From positions 1 to 22,760 of the forward strand of contig JAFSFK010000163.1 of assembly GCA_017435245.1 (NCBI GenBank): 22,760 nucleotides of DNA, read 5' to 3'. This stretch comes from Oscillospiraceae bacterium. Its GTDB lineage: Bacteria; Bacillota; Clostridia; Oscillospirales; Oscillospiraceae. Of the stretch, positions 6,615 through 15,061 are shown piece by piece; within the stretch, counting starts at the first letter, position 1; every line of letters begins with the position of its first letter. The translations under genes were made by a program, and so were the position numbers. The notes below the pieces were generated by a model. The model was given only the letters and a program-made list of their open reading frames with translations, did no database searches and was not told the DNA's origin.

Positions 6615-6643
6615 TTGCATTTTGCAGCAATATGGAATAGAAT
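6615..6643 (+). promoter_or_regulatory. Sigma-A promoter of glnN, with a small palindrome upstream
   Basis: TTGCAT (6615-6620), 17-bp spacer, TAGAAT (6638-6643), about 47 bases before the start codon. Just upstream, GAAAATA-G-TATTTTC (6595-6609) is a perfect 7-bp inverted repeat, a possible regulator site. No TGTNA-type GlnR box is evident. Confidence 0.6.
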
Positions 6644-6689
6644 CAGTAATAAACATTTTTATATTCAATGCCCTTGAAAGGAAGATCCT

Positions 6690-8774
6690 ATGAACTCGAT
6701 CATTAATATTCCGGAAATTTTCGGCAGCGATGTTTTTAACGAATCCGTAATGAAAGAACGCCTGCAGCCTGAAATCTATAATTCCTGGAAGGATTGCATT
6801 GCAAACGGCTCTCCTCTGGAGCTTAACGTTGCTAACGAGATCGCAGAAGCAATGAAGATCTGGGCCATTGAGAAGGGTGCCACGCACTATACCCACTGGT
6901 TCCAGCCTATGACCGGTATTACCGCAGAAAAGCACGATTCCTTTATCTCTCCTGCACCGGATGGCCAGGTCCTTATGGAATTCTCCGGGAAATCCCTGGT
7001 CCGGGGTGAACCGGATGCATCCTCTTTCCCCTCCGGCGGTCTGCGTGCCACCTTTGAGGCTCGTGGATATACTGCTTGGGATCCCACCGCATTCGCATTT
7101 GTCCGGGAGGGGAGCCTGTACATCCCCACCTGCTTTTTCTCCTATACCGGCGCTGCACTGGATATGAAAACCCCCTTGCTGCGTTCTATCGATGAAGTAT
7201 CCAGAGAAACCGTACGGATACTCCGCCTGTTTGGCGACACACAGACCAAGCGTGTGATCGCCTCTGTTGGCGCAGAGCAGGAGTATTTCCTTCTGCCAAA
7301 GGATCTGTATGCCCAGCGGGAAGATCTGCGACTGACCGGACGTACCCTCTTTGGCGCACTGCCTCCCAAGGGGCAGGAGCTTGAGGATCACTACTTCGGT
7401 ACTATCCGTACCCGAGTGGTAGGTTTTATGCAGGACTTGGATGAACAGCTGTGGCGTCTGGGTGTCCTTTCCAAGACCAAGCACAACGAGGCCGCTCCCT
7501 GTCAGCACGAGCTTGCACCTATTTATTCCGACGCAAACAGTGCCTGCGATGCAAACCAGCTAACGATGCAGGTTATGAAAAAATGTGCTGCCAAGCATAA
7601 TCTCGTCTGCCTGCTCCACGAAAAGCCCTTCGCCGGTGTTAACGGTTCCGGCAAGCACAACAACTGGTCCCTGACCACGGATAGCGGCAGAAATCTATTC
7701 AGCCCAGGTAAGACACCCAGTCAGAATGCTCAGTTTTTGGTATTCCTTGCTGCCTTTATCAAAGGCATCGATGAGTACCAGGATTTCCTCAGGTGCACTG
7801 TTGCATCTGCAGGAAATGACCACCGCTTGGGTGCCAATGAGGCACCACCGGCCATTGTATCCATTTTCCTTGGGGACGAATTGACTGCTGTTGTGGAATC
7901 CATTGTCAACGGTACCAACTACACCGACCCTGAGAAAAGCCTGCTCCGGATCGGTGTGGACGTTCTCCCGTCGATCCCCAAAGATACTACCGACCGCAAC
8001 AGAACTTCTCCGCTGGCATTTACCGGTAACAAGTTTGAGTTCCGTATGCTGGGTTCCTCCCAGTCCATCGCAGATACCAACGTGGCACTCAACACCATTA
8101 TGGCTGAGGAATTGGGGCAGTTTGCAGACGAGCTGGAAAATGCAGAAGACTTCGACGCTGCCCTGCAGGCTTTGGTCTGCCGTACGCTTACAGAGCATCA
8201 GCGGATCATTTTTAACGGAAACGGCTACTCCGATGAATGGAAGGCAGAAGCGCAACGGCGAGGTTTAAGCAATCTCAACTCCACCGCCAAGTGTCTTCCC
8301 AGCTATATCAGCCAGAAGAACATCGATCTTGTCACCAAGCACGGGATCTTCAATGAAGCCGAATTCCGAGCCCGGCACGAGATCCATCTGGAGTCCTACT
8401 GCAAGAATATCAATATCGAGGCACTTACCAGCATCGATATGGTCCTGCACCAGATCCTTCCTGCTGCTATGGCCTATTCCAAGGATCTTTGCGATGGCAT
8501 TCTGGCAAAGGATCAGCTGGGGATCTCCTGTAAGGCAGAACGTTCTCTCGCAGGCCGTCTGAGTGAGATCGGTGACCGTTTGTATCAAAACTGTGAAAAG
8601 ATGCGTTCCAATCTTTCTGGCATTCCGGCCAACACCGAGGATGCTGTTGCCTATTACCACGATGTGATCGTTTCCGGTATGGAAGCATTGAGAACGGATG
8701 CAGATCTTTTGGAGCAGTTAACTGACAAAAAATACTGGCCCTATCCCACATATTCCGATCTTCTCTTCTATTGA
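6690..8774 (+). CDS. glnN: Glutamine synthetase type III
   Basis: The enzyme makes glutamine from glutamate, ammonia and ATP. The 694-aa length fits the GSIII class (about 700 aa) rather than GlnA (about 450). Class motifs are THWFQPMTGITAEKHDSF (68-85), EFSGKSLVRGEPDASSFPSGG (97-117), TFEARGYTAWDPTAFAF (121-137), the metal-binding VGAEQEYFL (193-201), KHNEAAPCQHELAPIYSDAN (264-283), GVNGSGKHNNWSL (316-328), and a later NRTSPLAFTGNKFEFRMLGSSQS block. GAAAGGAAG lies just before ATG 6690. It is monocistronic: its own promoter, and a strong terminator 7 bp after the stop. It is a cytoplasmic oligomer in known members. The divergent aminotransferase is functionally compatible. Confidence 0.97.
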   Translation: MNSIINIPEIFGSDVFNESVMKERLQPEIYNSWKDCIANGSPLELNVANEIAEAMKIWAIEKGATHYTHWFQPMTGITAEKHDSFISPAPDGQVLMEFSGKSLVRGEPDASSFPSGGLRATFEARGYTAWDPTAFAFVREGSLYIPTCFFSYTGAALDMKTPLLRSIDEVSRETVRILRLFGDTQTKRVIASVGAEQEYFLLPKDLYAQREDLRLTGRTLFGALPPKGQELEDHYFGTIRTRVVGFMQDLDEQLWRLGVLSKTKHNEAAPCQHELAPIYSDANSACDANQLTMQVMKKCAAKHNLVCLLHEKPFAGVNGSGKHNNWSLTTDSGRNLFSPGKTPSQNAQFLVFLAAFIKGIDEYQDFLRCTVASAGNDHRLGANEAPPAIVSIFLGDELTAVVESIVNGTNYTDPEKSLLRIGVDVLPSIPKDTTDRNRTSPLAFTGNKFEFRMLGSSQSIADTNVALNTIMAEELGQFADELENAEDFDAALQALVCRTLTEHQRIIFNGNGYSDEWKAEAQRRGLSNLNSTAKCLPSYISQKNIDLVTKHGIFNEAEFRARHEIHLESYCKNINIEALTSIDMVLHQILPAAMAYSKDLCDGILAKDQLGISCKAERSLAGRLSEIGDRLYQNCEKMRSNLSGIPANTEDAVAYYHDVIVSGMEALRTDADLLEQLTDKKYWPYPTYSDLLFY

Positions 8775-8781
8775 CCGATAA

Positions 8782-8813
8782 AAAGACCCGCCGTTCTGGA
8801 ACGGCGGGTCTTT
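8782..8813. terminator. Bidirectional terminator between glnN and the Na/Pi transporter
   Basis: A 14-bp perfect stem, AAAGACCCGCCGTT/AACGGCGGGTCTTT, with loop CTGG is flanked by A and T runs. It lies between convergent genes and can serve both. Confidence 0.92.
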
Positions 8814-8821
8814 AATTTCCA

Positions 8822-10624
8822 TTATTGAATTGCCTTCAACGGAGCAATATACTGCTCACGGCGGCGATCCATCTCTTCACGGTAAGCCGCATCATTACCG
8901 GCGTGGATCTCACGCAGGTACTCATAATGATTATGCTTGATCATCTCATTATTTCGAGCCAGCATCATAACCGCAATGGAAGAGCACTGGTCGGAAGCAC
9001 GTTCCATATAGGTCAGCACTTCCATAAACACCAAGCCGCCACCTACGTTGCAGGCGCCCTGCTTCAGGCGCTTAGTATGGCGGTCCTTAAGGATCATTAC
9101 CATATCATCGATAACCTCTTCCAGAGGCTCGATGGCCTTGGCAGCCTCATTATCATTGTTTGCAAAGGCATCCATTGTGATCTGCAGGATCTCATTGACC
9201 GCTTCACACAGCACGGACATTTCTTTCTGAGCAACATCAGAGAAGCATGCCTTCTCCTCTTGGAGCTGCTGTGCCAGCTCCACCAGATTGGTAGCATAGT
9301 CACCGACACGTTCAAAGTCAGGAACGATCTGCATCAGCATATCCACCTGGTGGTCATCCTCTTCCGTCTCAACACTCTTGCTAAGACCGATCAGGAAGCG
9401 GTCAGCACGATCAGCAAACTGATCCAAGCAATCCTCATCCTCGTTGATTTGAGGATGTACCGACTCATCATAGCTGAGCAACTGAGCGACGCCTCTCGCA
9501 AAATTCTCCTTCGCCAGATAACCCATCGCCGCCACTGCCTTGGACGCCTCGCCAACGGCCACAGCAGGCGAAATGTAAAGATTTTCCGTAAGGGTATGCA
9601 GTTCCGGATGAACCAGCGGCTTGGGAGGCTCTTCTTTGACGATCATCAAGGAAAACTTCACCAGCAATCCAGTAAAGGGCAGCAATACAATTGCGGTAAT
9701 GATGTTAAAGACAGACTGGAAGGTAGCAATGGTCACTTCATTCACCGACTGATACCAGAATTCTTTACCAAACACAAGATAATGCTGCATAATGCTCATT
9801 ACGATCATAAATAAAATCGTACCAATGGTATTAAATACCACGTGAACAACACCTGTACGTTTGGAATCCTTAGAGGATTGACCAATGAAGCAATAAAACG
9901 CTGTAACGATACAAGTACCAATATTGATACCCATAATGATCGGATATACAGCAGAAAAATCCATCGCTCCGGTAGAAGACAGGGATTGCAGCATCGCAAC
10001 TGTTGCGGAAGAGCTTTGAACAATAACCGTGAGCACCAAACCGGAAATAATGCCCAAAATGGGAGATTCAGAAAACTTTGCCAGCAGACCCATAAACGCA
10101 GGAGAATTTGCAAACCCCTTCACTGCACCGGTCATATTCATAAGGCCAACAAACAGGATGCCAAAACCAATACAGATATCACCGATAGTCTTGGAGTTCT
10201 TACTCTTAATAAACATAATGAGCACGATGCCGATGGCCAAAGCAATGGGTGCCAGTGTGTCTGTATCAAACAGCCACAGGAACCAATTATCGCCGGCATC
10301 CACGAAAGCCAACGTGGTGATCCAGGCTGTGACCGTCGTGCCGATATTGGCACCAAGTACAATGGATACCGCCTGTTTTAAGGTTAAGACACCGGCACCG
10401 ATCAGTGCCACAGCCAAAACAATGGTTGCTGTGGAACTCTGAATGACCGCAGTAACCAACGTTCCGGTCAAAACACCGGTGATCACGTTCCCGGTCAATT
10501 TCTCCAGCACACGCTTCAGCGCAGCACCGGAGCTGTTCTTCAGACCGTCACCCATAACCTCAATGCCGTAAAGGAACATTGCAAGGCCGCCCAGCATTTG
10601 AACAATGGCAGATACAATTTCCAT
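8822..10624 (-). CDS. Na+/phosphate cotransporter family protein with C-terminal PhoU-like domain
   Basis: The 600-aa protein has two Na/Pi-cotransporter repeats (PF02690) in its first ~330 residues. Each repeat carries the family glutamine-serine motif: IQSSTAT at 61-67 and VQSSSAT at 202-208, with paired GANIGTT and GINIGTC segments. Several hydrophobic helices span this half. Residues ~350-580 are soluble, acidic and helical with PhoU-like features (DFERVGDYATNLVELAQQ and MERASDQCSSIAVMML), the layout of the NptA/YjbB-type transporters that move phosphate with sodium or export it. The start ATG 10624 has AGGAGG at 5 nt and precedes the first helix (LGGLAMFLYGIEVMGDGL); an upstream in-frame ATG would sit before the ribosome site. 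It follows dut, with its own likely promoter in between. Confidence 0.93.
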   Translation of the reverse strand: MEIVSAIVQMLGGLAMFLYGIEVMGDGLKNSSGAALKRVLEKLTGNVITGVLTGTLVTAVIQSSTATIVLAVALIGAGVLTLKQAVSIVLGANIGTTVTAWITTLAFVDAGDNWFLWLFDTDTLAPIALAIGIVLIMFIKSKNSKTIGDICIGFGILFVGLMNMTGAVKGFANSPAFMGLLAKFSESPILGIISGLVLTVIVQSSSATVAMLQSLSSTGAMDFSAVYPIIMGINIGTCIVTAFYCFIGQSSKDSKRTGVVHVVFNTIGTILFMIVMSIMQHYLVFGKEFWYQSVNEVTIATFQSVFNIITAIVLLPFTGLLVKFSLMIVKEEPPKPLVHPELHTLTENLYISPAVAVGEASKAVAAMGYLAKENFARGVAQLLSYDESVHPQINEDEDCLDQFADRADRFLIGLSKSVETEEDDHQVDMLMQIVPDFERVGDYATNLVELAQQLQEEKACFSDVAQKEMSVLCEAVNEILQITMDAFANNDNEAAKAIEPLEEVIDDMVMILKDRHTKRLKQGACNVGGGLVFMEVLTYMERASDQCSSIAVMMLARNNEMIKHNHYEYLREIHAGNDAAYREEMDRRREQYIAPLKAIQ

Positions 10625-10678
10625 ATGTACCTCCTGATTTTTCCTAAAGATAGTACTGGCCAAAAACCACTAGCTTAT

Positions 10679-10707
10679 ATTATACATAAAAAAACCCAAA
10701 TTGTACA
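10679..10707 (-). promoter_or_regulatory. Probable promoter of the Na/Pi transporter gene
   Basis: A TATAAT box (10684-10679) with a weaker TGTACA (10707-10702) 17 bp upstream on the minus strand. No clear terminator separates dut from it, so some read-through is likely. Confidence 0.55.
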
Positions 10708-10733
10708 GATTCTTTTCAAAATTTACAAATTAT

Positions 10734-11171
10734 TTATTTGCCTGTGGAACCAAAGCCGCCGGCAGAACGTACGGTATCACTCAGTTCATCGACCTGCTCA
10801 TAAGCTGGCGTCAGAATCGGTGTGATCACCAGCTGTGCAATCCGGTCTGCGTGGCATACCGTCCGGCTCTGGCTTCCGTGATTATGCAGTGCCACCATAA
10901 ATTCTCCCCGATAATCACTGTCCACGACGCCAACCTTATTGGCCGGTGCCAGATCCTGCTTGCAGGCAAGGCCACTTCGTGCATAGATCAGTCCTGCACA
11001 GCTTTTGGGGATCTCCATCGCAAGTCCGGTAGGAATAAATGCTGTCTGTCCCGGTGCAATGATAACGTCCGCATCCAGGCAGGCGTAAAGATCGGCACCC
11101 GCTGCGTCTGCAGAACCATAAGTGGGCAATATCGCACCGGACTTCAATTTCTTAACACGAATCATATCCAT
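10734..11171 (-). CDS. dut: Deoxyuridine 5'-triphosphate nucleotidohydrolase (dUTPase)
   Basis: The enzyme hydrolyses dUTP to dUMP and pyrophosphate, keeping uracil out of DNA and feeding dTMP synthesis. At 145 aa it has the length of trimeric dUTPases and shows all five motifs in order: I ADAAGADLYA (21-30), II YARSGLA (63-69), III GVVDSDYRGEF (81-91) with the catalytic aspartate, IV DRIAQLVI (109-116) and V RSAGGFGSTG (135-144). GGAGAG lies 8 nt before ATG 11171. It is the third gene of a unit starting at the PAP2 gene and lies 37 bp behind the broken hydrolase. Confidence 0.97.
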   Translation of the reverse strand: MDMIRVKKLKSGAILPTYGSADAAGADLYACLDADVIIAPGQTAFIPTGLAMEIPKSCAGLIYARSGLACKQDLAPANKVGVVDSDYRGEFMVALHNHGSQSRTVCHADRIAQLVITPILTPAYEQVDELSDTVRSAGGFGSTGK

Positions 11172-11208
11172 TATTTTTTCTCTCCATTTCCCTGCAACAG
11201 CAGCGAAT

Positions 11209-12146
11209 TTATTTTTCCAATAAATTTCTGTTTAAAAAGTCCATAACAGCCGCAGTGTAGCCGTATCCATCCACCAGGAAACTAAATCCGTGCTCCGCAC
11301 CCGGAACGATCAGCAGTTCCTTTTTGCCGCTGCAGGCCGCATACGCCTGACGAGTCATTTCGCAGGGCACGAAATCATCAGCATCTCCGTGGATCAGCAG
11401 GACCGGATACCGGCTGCGCTTTAAGGTTTTCCGGGAATCCTTTTCCCATAGGCCGAAACCTGCAAACAAATGGGTATAAAGGTTTGCGATCCAAAGGGAA
11501 ATCGCACCGGGCAGCCGGATCACACGCCGGAACACGGATGCAATGATCTCAGCGGGAGATGTAAAGCCGCAGTCTGCAATGATCCCGCAGACTGTTCCCG
11601 GAAGACGTCGGTCCGCAAGGTAAAGCATCGTGGACGCTCCCATCGAAATACCATATAAAACAACCGGCCACTTTCCTAGCTTGCTGTCATAGTACTCCAG
11701 CCATCGCATCATATCCCGGCTTTCCTTTACGCCAAAGGTGATATACTTTCCCTGGCTTTCCCCGTGGGTACGCTGCTCCGGAACAAGTATATTAAACCCC
11801 AAGCGGTGAAACAGCTCAAAACCCAATGAAAGTCTATAAGCATCGTGCTGCGGTAGCCATGTGCCATCAGCACCGTTCCCCTGGGATCTGCCGCCGGGAT
11901 CCAGAAGCCGTGAAGCCGCAAGCCATCATCGGATGTAACGTACAAATTCTCAGCATTCTTTTCTTTCAGCCATTTATGGGATGCCTGAATATATTCATTA
12001 TAAATGCTGTATGGCGTTGTCTTCACCCAGTTCTCATCCAACCAATCTGCCTTTTTCCTGCCCACGCAGGCGATCACAAAAATGTATCCGCCACTGACAA
12101 AAAGCAACAGGATAACAGCAAAAGCTACGAAGAGAATTGGGGGCAT
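11209..12146 (-). pseudogene. Alpha/beta hydrolase, split by a one-base frameshift
   Basis: The N-terminal frame (12146 down to about 11822) encodes a membrane anchor (residues ~4-28) and GTVLMAHGYRSTMLIDFHWV, the oxyanion region of a serine hydrolase. The next part, ELFHRLGFNILVPEQRTHGES, continues in another frame down to the stop at 11209. That second frame carries the nucleophile serine in YGISMGAS, the aspartate in IHGDADDFVP and the histidine in GAEHGFSF. Joined, they would form one ~310-aa protein of the BAAT/DAP-type alpha/beta hydrolases with an N-terminal anchor. The break lies near 11815-11823, by the AAAA at 11818-11821; restoring one base repairs it. AAGGAG precedes ATG 12146, only 5 bp after the PAP2 stop. 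The triad is intact on both sides, so the mutation is recent or a sequencing error. Confidence 0.85.
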
Positions 12147-12151
12147 TTTTC

Positions 12152-13063
12152 TTACTCCTTGGTTCCTAGTTTACTAAACCACCTAAACGACAGCGGCCAC
12201 ACCATTCCCGCCACCACAACGATGAGGAAATACCGTGCTGCCCTGCCGACGGATTCACCAAAAAGCGCATTGAGCGGGTCCTTAAGACCACTCTTTACCG
12301 CAAGGACCAGGCCCAGTCCGATCACGATCTTCAGAACCTGCGCCCACCAGACCGCCTTTACAGGAAAACGGATCCACCGTTTCTCCACTGTGTAAACCAA
12401 CAGCAGACCCAGCAAGGAGCCAAGCAGTGTGTACGCATTTTTGATGCCGGATGCCAGATTGTGGGCATCTACATCCGAAGGAAACGGATAGAATTCCACA
12501 AAGCACAAATAGGCTACCGCCAGTACAGTCATTATACCCAAAAGATACGGAATATACTTCCCTTCACTCTCGAAAATCACAGGCCGCAGAACAACGATCA
12601 GGACCAGAGCCATTAAAGATGCCACCAGCACATCCATAGGCGTATGAACACCTACGTACATTCTGGATATGGGCACCAGAACAGCAATGATAATTGCGAT
12701 GATCCGAACCACCTTATTTTTCGTTATATATGCGATACCGCCAAAGGTCCCCACGGCGCTTTGACTGTGTCCGCTGGGGAAGCTATAACCGGAAGCCGCC
12801 TCTCTGGCTTGTTCCAAAATGGTAAAATTCGGATCCTTCACCCAGGGTCGTGGGATCCGGAACCACAGCTTCATAAACTGATTTGCAAGCGTTCCGATAA
12901 AGCCCACTGCCAAAATATAATAGCCGTGACGCTTGTCCACGCACCAAAACAAAATCAGCGCCGTTACCAAAAATGCGATCTCATCTCCAAAATAGGTGAT
13001 CGCCAGCATAAATTCATTGAGCACCGGGATACGGATACGCTCCAGTAAATACAACAGTCCCAT
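12152..13063 (-). CDS. PAP2-superfamily membrane phosphatase
   Basis: The 303-aa polytopic membrane protein has the three PAP2 (lipid phosphate phosphatase) motifs: KLWFRIPRP (65-73), FPSGH (95-99) and SRMYVGVHTPMD (133-144), including the catalytic histidines H99 and H140 and D144. Such enzymes remove phosphate from lipid or undecaprenyl pyrophosphates on the outer face of the membrane. The C-terminal third adds four more hydrophobic segments (about 155-175, 195-215, 235-255 and 270-290), longer than minimal PAP2 proteins. AGGAGG is placed before ATG 13063, and a good promoter lies upstream. It is the first gene of a unit with the broken hydrolase and dut. The exact lipid substrate cannot be told. 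Confidence 0.92.
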   Translation of the reverse strand: MGLLYLLERIRIPVLNEFMLAITYFGDEIAFLVTALILFWCVDKRHGYYILAVGFIGTLANQFMKLWFRIPRPWVKDPNFTILEQAREAASGYSFPSGHSQSAVGTFGGIAYITKNKVVRIIAIIIAVLVPISRMYVGVHTPMDVLVASLMALVLIVVLRPVIFESEGKYIPYLLGIMTVLAVAYLCFVEFYPFPSDVDAHNLASGIKNAYTLLGSLLGLLLVYTVEKRWIRFPVKAVWWAQVLKIVIGLGLVLAVKSGLKDPLNALFGESVGRAARYFLIVVVAGMVWPLSFRWFSKLGTKE

Positions 13064-13083
13064 ATAAATCCTCCTTTGATTAA

Positions 13084-13112
13084 ATTATACACAGAGTTTA
13101 CAGAAATGTAAA
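13084..13112 (-). promoter_or_regulatory. Sigma-A promoter of the PAP2-hydrolase-dut unit
   Basis: TTTACA (13112-13107), 17-bp spacer, TATAAT (13089-13084) on the minus strand, about 20 bases before the start codon. Confidence 0.8.
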
Positions 13113-13153
13113 GTTTAACCGCTGCTATGCACCGGTGGATGGCTTGCCTTTTT

Positions 13154-13181
13154 TTGTTAATTGGGATATACTGTTTATAAT
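13154..13181 (+). promoter_or_regulatory. Promoter of the TIGR04255/YugP pair
   Basis: TTGTTA (13154-13159), 16-bp spacer, TATAAT (13176-13181). It is divergent from the PAP2 promoter and 22 bases before ATG 13204. Confidence 0.7.
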
Positions 13182-13203
13182 ACCAACGAAACGAGGCTAT
13201 GAT

Positions 13204-13980
13204 ATGTTTTCCAACGAAGAACGCTGCCTTCTTAAAAACAATCAGCTTGCAGAGGTGATCTGTCAGCTGCGGTTTCCGGAGATCCTTAAAATCGGCGCTG
13301 AACATCCCGTCCGGTTTCAAGAGCAGATCCGGGATGAATATCCGCAGTTCTCCAAACGTATGGAGGCACCCACGCCAAGTCCTTCTCCTGCCAATGATCA
13401 AAAGATCAATTACCAGTTTACATCTGCAGACGGTCTTTGGCGTGTTAATCTAACCGGCAACTTTATCTCTCTGGCCTGTAACCGATATACCTGCTGGGAG
13501 GACTTCGCAAAACGGCTGGATAAGCCACTTGCCGCATTTATCCAAATCTATCAACCGGCATATTTCCAGCGGATCGGCCTGCGGTATTTGAATTTCATTT
13601 CCAGAAAAAATCTGGCTCTGGAGGGAATACCGTTCCGGGATCTGTTTCAAAATATGTATCTGGGTCCTATGGCGGATGAAGAAGTACCGGAAAACACCGC
13701 ATTGCGCTGCGGTGTAGATGCAGAGCTTGCCATCCGTGGCGGCTGTAAGGTAAAGATCCACGCCGGTCCCGGTATGATTATGCGCAAAACGCCAAACGGA
13801 ACCCAGCAGGACAAGGAGGTCCGGTTTATCTTTGATCAGGACCTGTATATGGGCGGCAATATTCCGGTAAACTATTCCGCAGGTGCTTTGCAAACACTTC
13901 ACGCTCAAGCATATTCCATTTTCCGTGGTGCCATCACAGACACATTGTTTGATGCACTGGATCCTGTTCCCATTCCTTAA
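13204..13980 (+). CDS. TIGR04255 family protein
   Basis: The 258-aa protein resembles TIGR04255, a sporadically distributed bacterial family without assigned function. Its hallmarks are an N-terminal LAEVICQLRFPEIL strand, the LWRVNLTGNFISLACNRYTCWEDF segment (~residues 80-103), and a central RIGLRYLNFI. The C-terminal half is beta-rich and ends with a helix (LHAQAYSIFRGAITDTLFDAL). There are no signal peptide or membrane segments, so it is likely cytoplasmic. ATG 13204 has GAGG at about 7 nt; the longer in-frame ATG at 13135 lies upstream of the promoter and is rejected. It is followed 11 bp later by the metallopeptidase, implying co-transcription. In other genomes some relatives sit in defence or accessory contexts, but nothing here supports that role. 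Confidence 0.8.
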   Translation: MFSNEERCLLKNNQLAEVICQLRFPEILKIGAEHPVRFQEQIRDEYPQFSKRMEAPTPSPSPANDQKINYQFTSADGLWRVNLTGNFISLACNRYTCWEDFAKRLDKPLAAFIQIYQPAYFQRIGLRYLNFISRKNLALEGIPFRDLFQNMYLGPMADEEVPENTALRCGVDAELAIRGGCKVKIHAGPGMIMRKTPNGTQQDKEVRFIFDQDLYMGGNIPVNYSAGALQTLHAQAYSIFRGAITDTLFDALDPVPIP

Positions 13981-13991
13981 AGGAGGTATTT

Positions 13992-14714
13992 ATGCCTTAT
14001 TATCCCTACTATTACGGCTTTGACTGGACGTACCTTGTTATCATTATCCCCTGTATGATCCTCACGCTGTGGGCCAGTGCACGGGTAAACAGCACATTTA
14101 AACGCTACTCAAAGCAGCTGTCCTCCCGGCGGATCACCGGTGCAGATGCCGCTCAGCGTGTTCTGATGCACAATGGTGTCTATGGTGTACGCATTGAACG
14201 GGTCAGCGGTAATCTTACGGATCATTATGATCCAAAAACCAATGTGATCCGTCTGTCCGACAGTGTTTATAGCAGCACTTCCACCGCTGCCATCGGCGTT
14301 GCCTGCCATGAGGCCGGTCACGCTGTACAGTATGCCGAAGGATACTCCCCGATCAAAATCAGAGCGGCCATCATCCCCATCACCAATCTCGGTTCCAAGC
14401 TGGCAATGCCCCTGATCCTTATCGGTATCCTTCTTTCCTTCCTGGGCAATTTCTCTTACACCCTTGTGTATATCGGCATTGCCTGTTTTGCTCTGTCCCT
14501 TGTTTTTCAGCTGGTAACCCTGCCGGTGGAATTCAATGCAAGCCGGCGGGCAATGGAAGCCATCGACCAAGCTGAGATCTTAACTCACGAGGAGCGAAAA
14601 GGTGCCAGAAAAACCCTCAGTGCCGCTGCTATGACTTATGTTGCAGCCGCTGCTGTTGCCTTTGCCCAGCTTCTGCGGCTTATCCTGCTCTTCGGTCGGC
14701 GAAGAAACGACTAA
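13992..14714 (+). CDS. YugP-type membrane zinc metallopeptidase
   Basis: The 240-aa protein has the zinc-binding HEAGH at 106-110, an N-terminal membrane helix (13-29) and two or three helices in the C-terminal half (about 128-160, 162-180 and 210-235). This is the layout of the B. subtilis YugP family (PF04298), whose substrates are not known. The family signature GVRIERVSGNLTDHYDP (65-81) and VIRLSDSVYSSTSTAAIGVACHEAGHA are present. An ideal AAAGGAGG site precedes ATG 13992, right after the TIGR04255 stop. A terminator hairpin follows the stop by 13 bp. Confidence 0.93.
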   Translation: MPYYPYYYGFDWTYLVIIIPCMILTLWASARVNSTFKRYSKQLSSRRITGADAAQRVLMHNGVYGVRIERVSGNLTDHYDPKTNVIRLSDSVYSSTSTAAIGVACHEAGHAVQYAEGYSPIKIRAAIIPITNLGSKLAMPLILIGILLSFLGNFSYTLVYIGIACFALSLVFQLVTLPVEFNASRRAMEAIDQAEILTHEERKGARKTLSAAAMTYVAAAAVAFAQLLRLILLFGRRRND

Positions 14715-14727
14715 TTATCCAACAATT

Positions 14728-14756
14728 CCCGCTTCGGTCTTGACAACCGAAGCGGG
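14728..14756 (+). terminator. Terminator hairpin of the yugP-like gene, overlapping the next promoter
   Basis: Perfect 11-bp stem CCCGCTTCGGT/ACCGAAGCGGG with a 7-nt loop CTTGACA, followed by the T-rich ATCTTATATACTTTG. The loop contains the -35 box of the next operon. Confidence 0.8.
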
Positions 14757-14768
14757 ATCTTATATACT
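14740..14768 (+). promoter_or_regulatory. Consensus sigma-A promoter inside the terminator hairpin
   Basis: TTGACA (14740-14745) is followed at exactly 17 bp by TATACT (14763-14768). The -35 box is the hairpin loop, the spacer is mostly its 3' arm, and the -10 lies in its T-rich tail. It drives the AbrB/gamma-lyase/exporter operon. Confidence 0.85.
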
Positions 14769-14812
14769 TTGCTTTGTGTGAAAAGTATGAATTGTAGGAA
14801 AGGAGATCCGCT

Positions 14813-15061
14813 ATGGCCGGTGGCAAGCACATCCTTGGCAAGGGAAATTCCCGCAGAGTATTCGGGACTGCCAAGGTCGGTGACCGAGGTCAGATCGTAA
14901 TCCCAAAAGAGGCACGGGAGCTGTTTAATATCCAACCCGGCGATACGCTGTTGATACTGGGTGAGGAGAATAAGGGCCTAATCATTTCCCGCCCGGAGCT
15001 TTTAAGGGATCTGGCAGACCAGATATTTGAAGTCAAAGAAAACGAGGATAAGAAAAAATGA
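14813..15061 (+). CDS. AbrB/MazE/SpoVT-family DNA-binding regulator
   Basis: The 82-aa protein carries the swapped-hairpin AbrB-type N-terminal domain at about residues 17-60: TAKVGDRGQIVIPKEARELFNIQPGDTLLILG. This fold binds DNA as a dimer. A short helical tail ends in a lysine-rich KENEDKKK. AAAGGAGAT precedes ATG 14813. The stop overlaps the start of the next gene by four bases (ATGA at 15058-15061), so the two are translationally coupled. It is the first gene of a three-gene operon, which suggests local control (inference). A toxin partner of MazF type is absent, arguing against a toxin-antitoxin pair. Confidence 0.93.
   Translation: MAGGKHILGKGNSRRVFGTAKVGDRGQIVIPKEARELFNIQPGDTLLILGEENKGLIISRPELLRDLADQIFEVKENEDKKK

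Noticed and set aside
6540-6689. Riboswitch (glutamine or similar) before glnN
   Set aside because: The leader after the promoter is under 50 bases and shows no conserved structure.
14813-15061. MazE-type antitoxin of a toxin-antitoxin pair
   Set aside because: The coupled downstream gene encodes a 427-aa PLP enzyme, not a small toxin.
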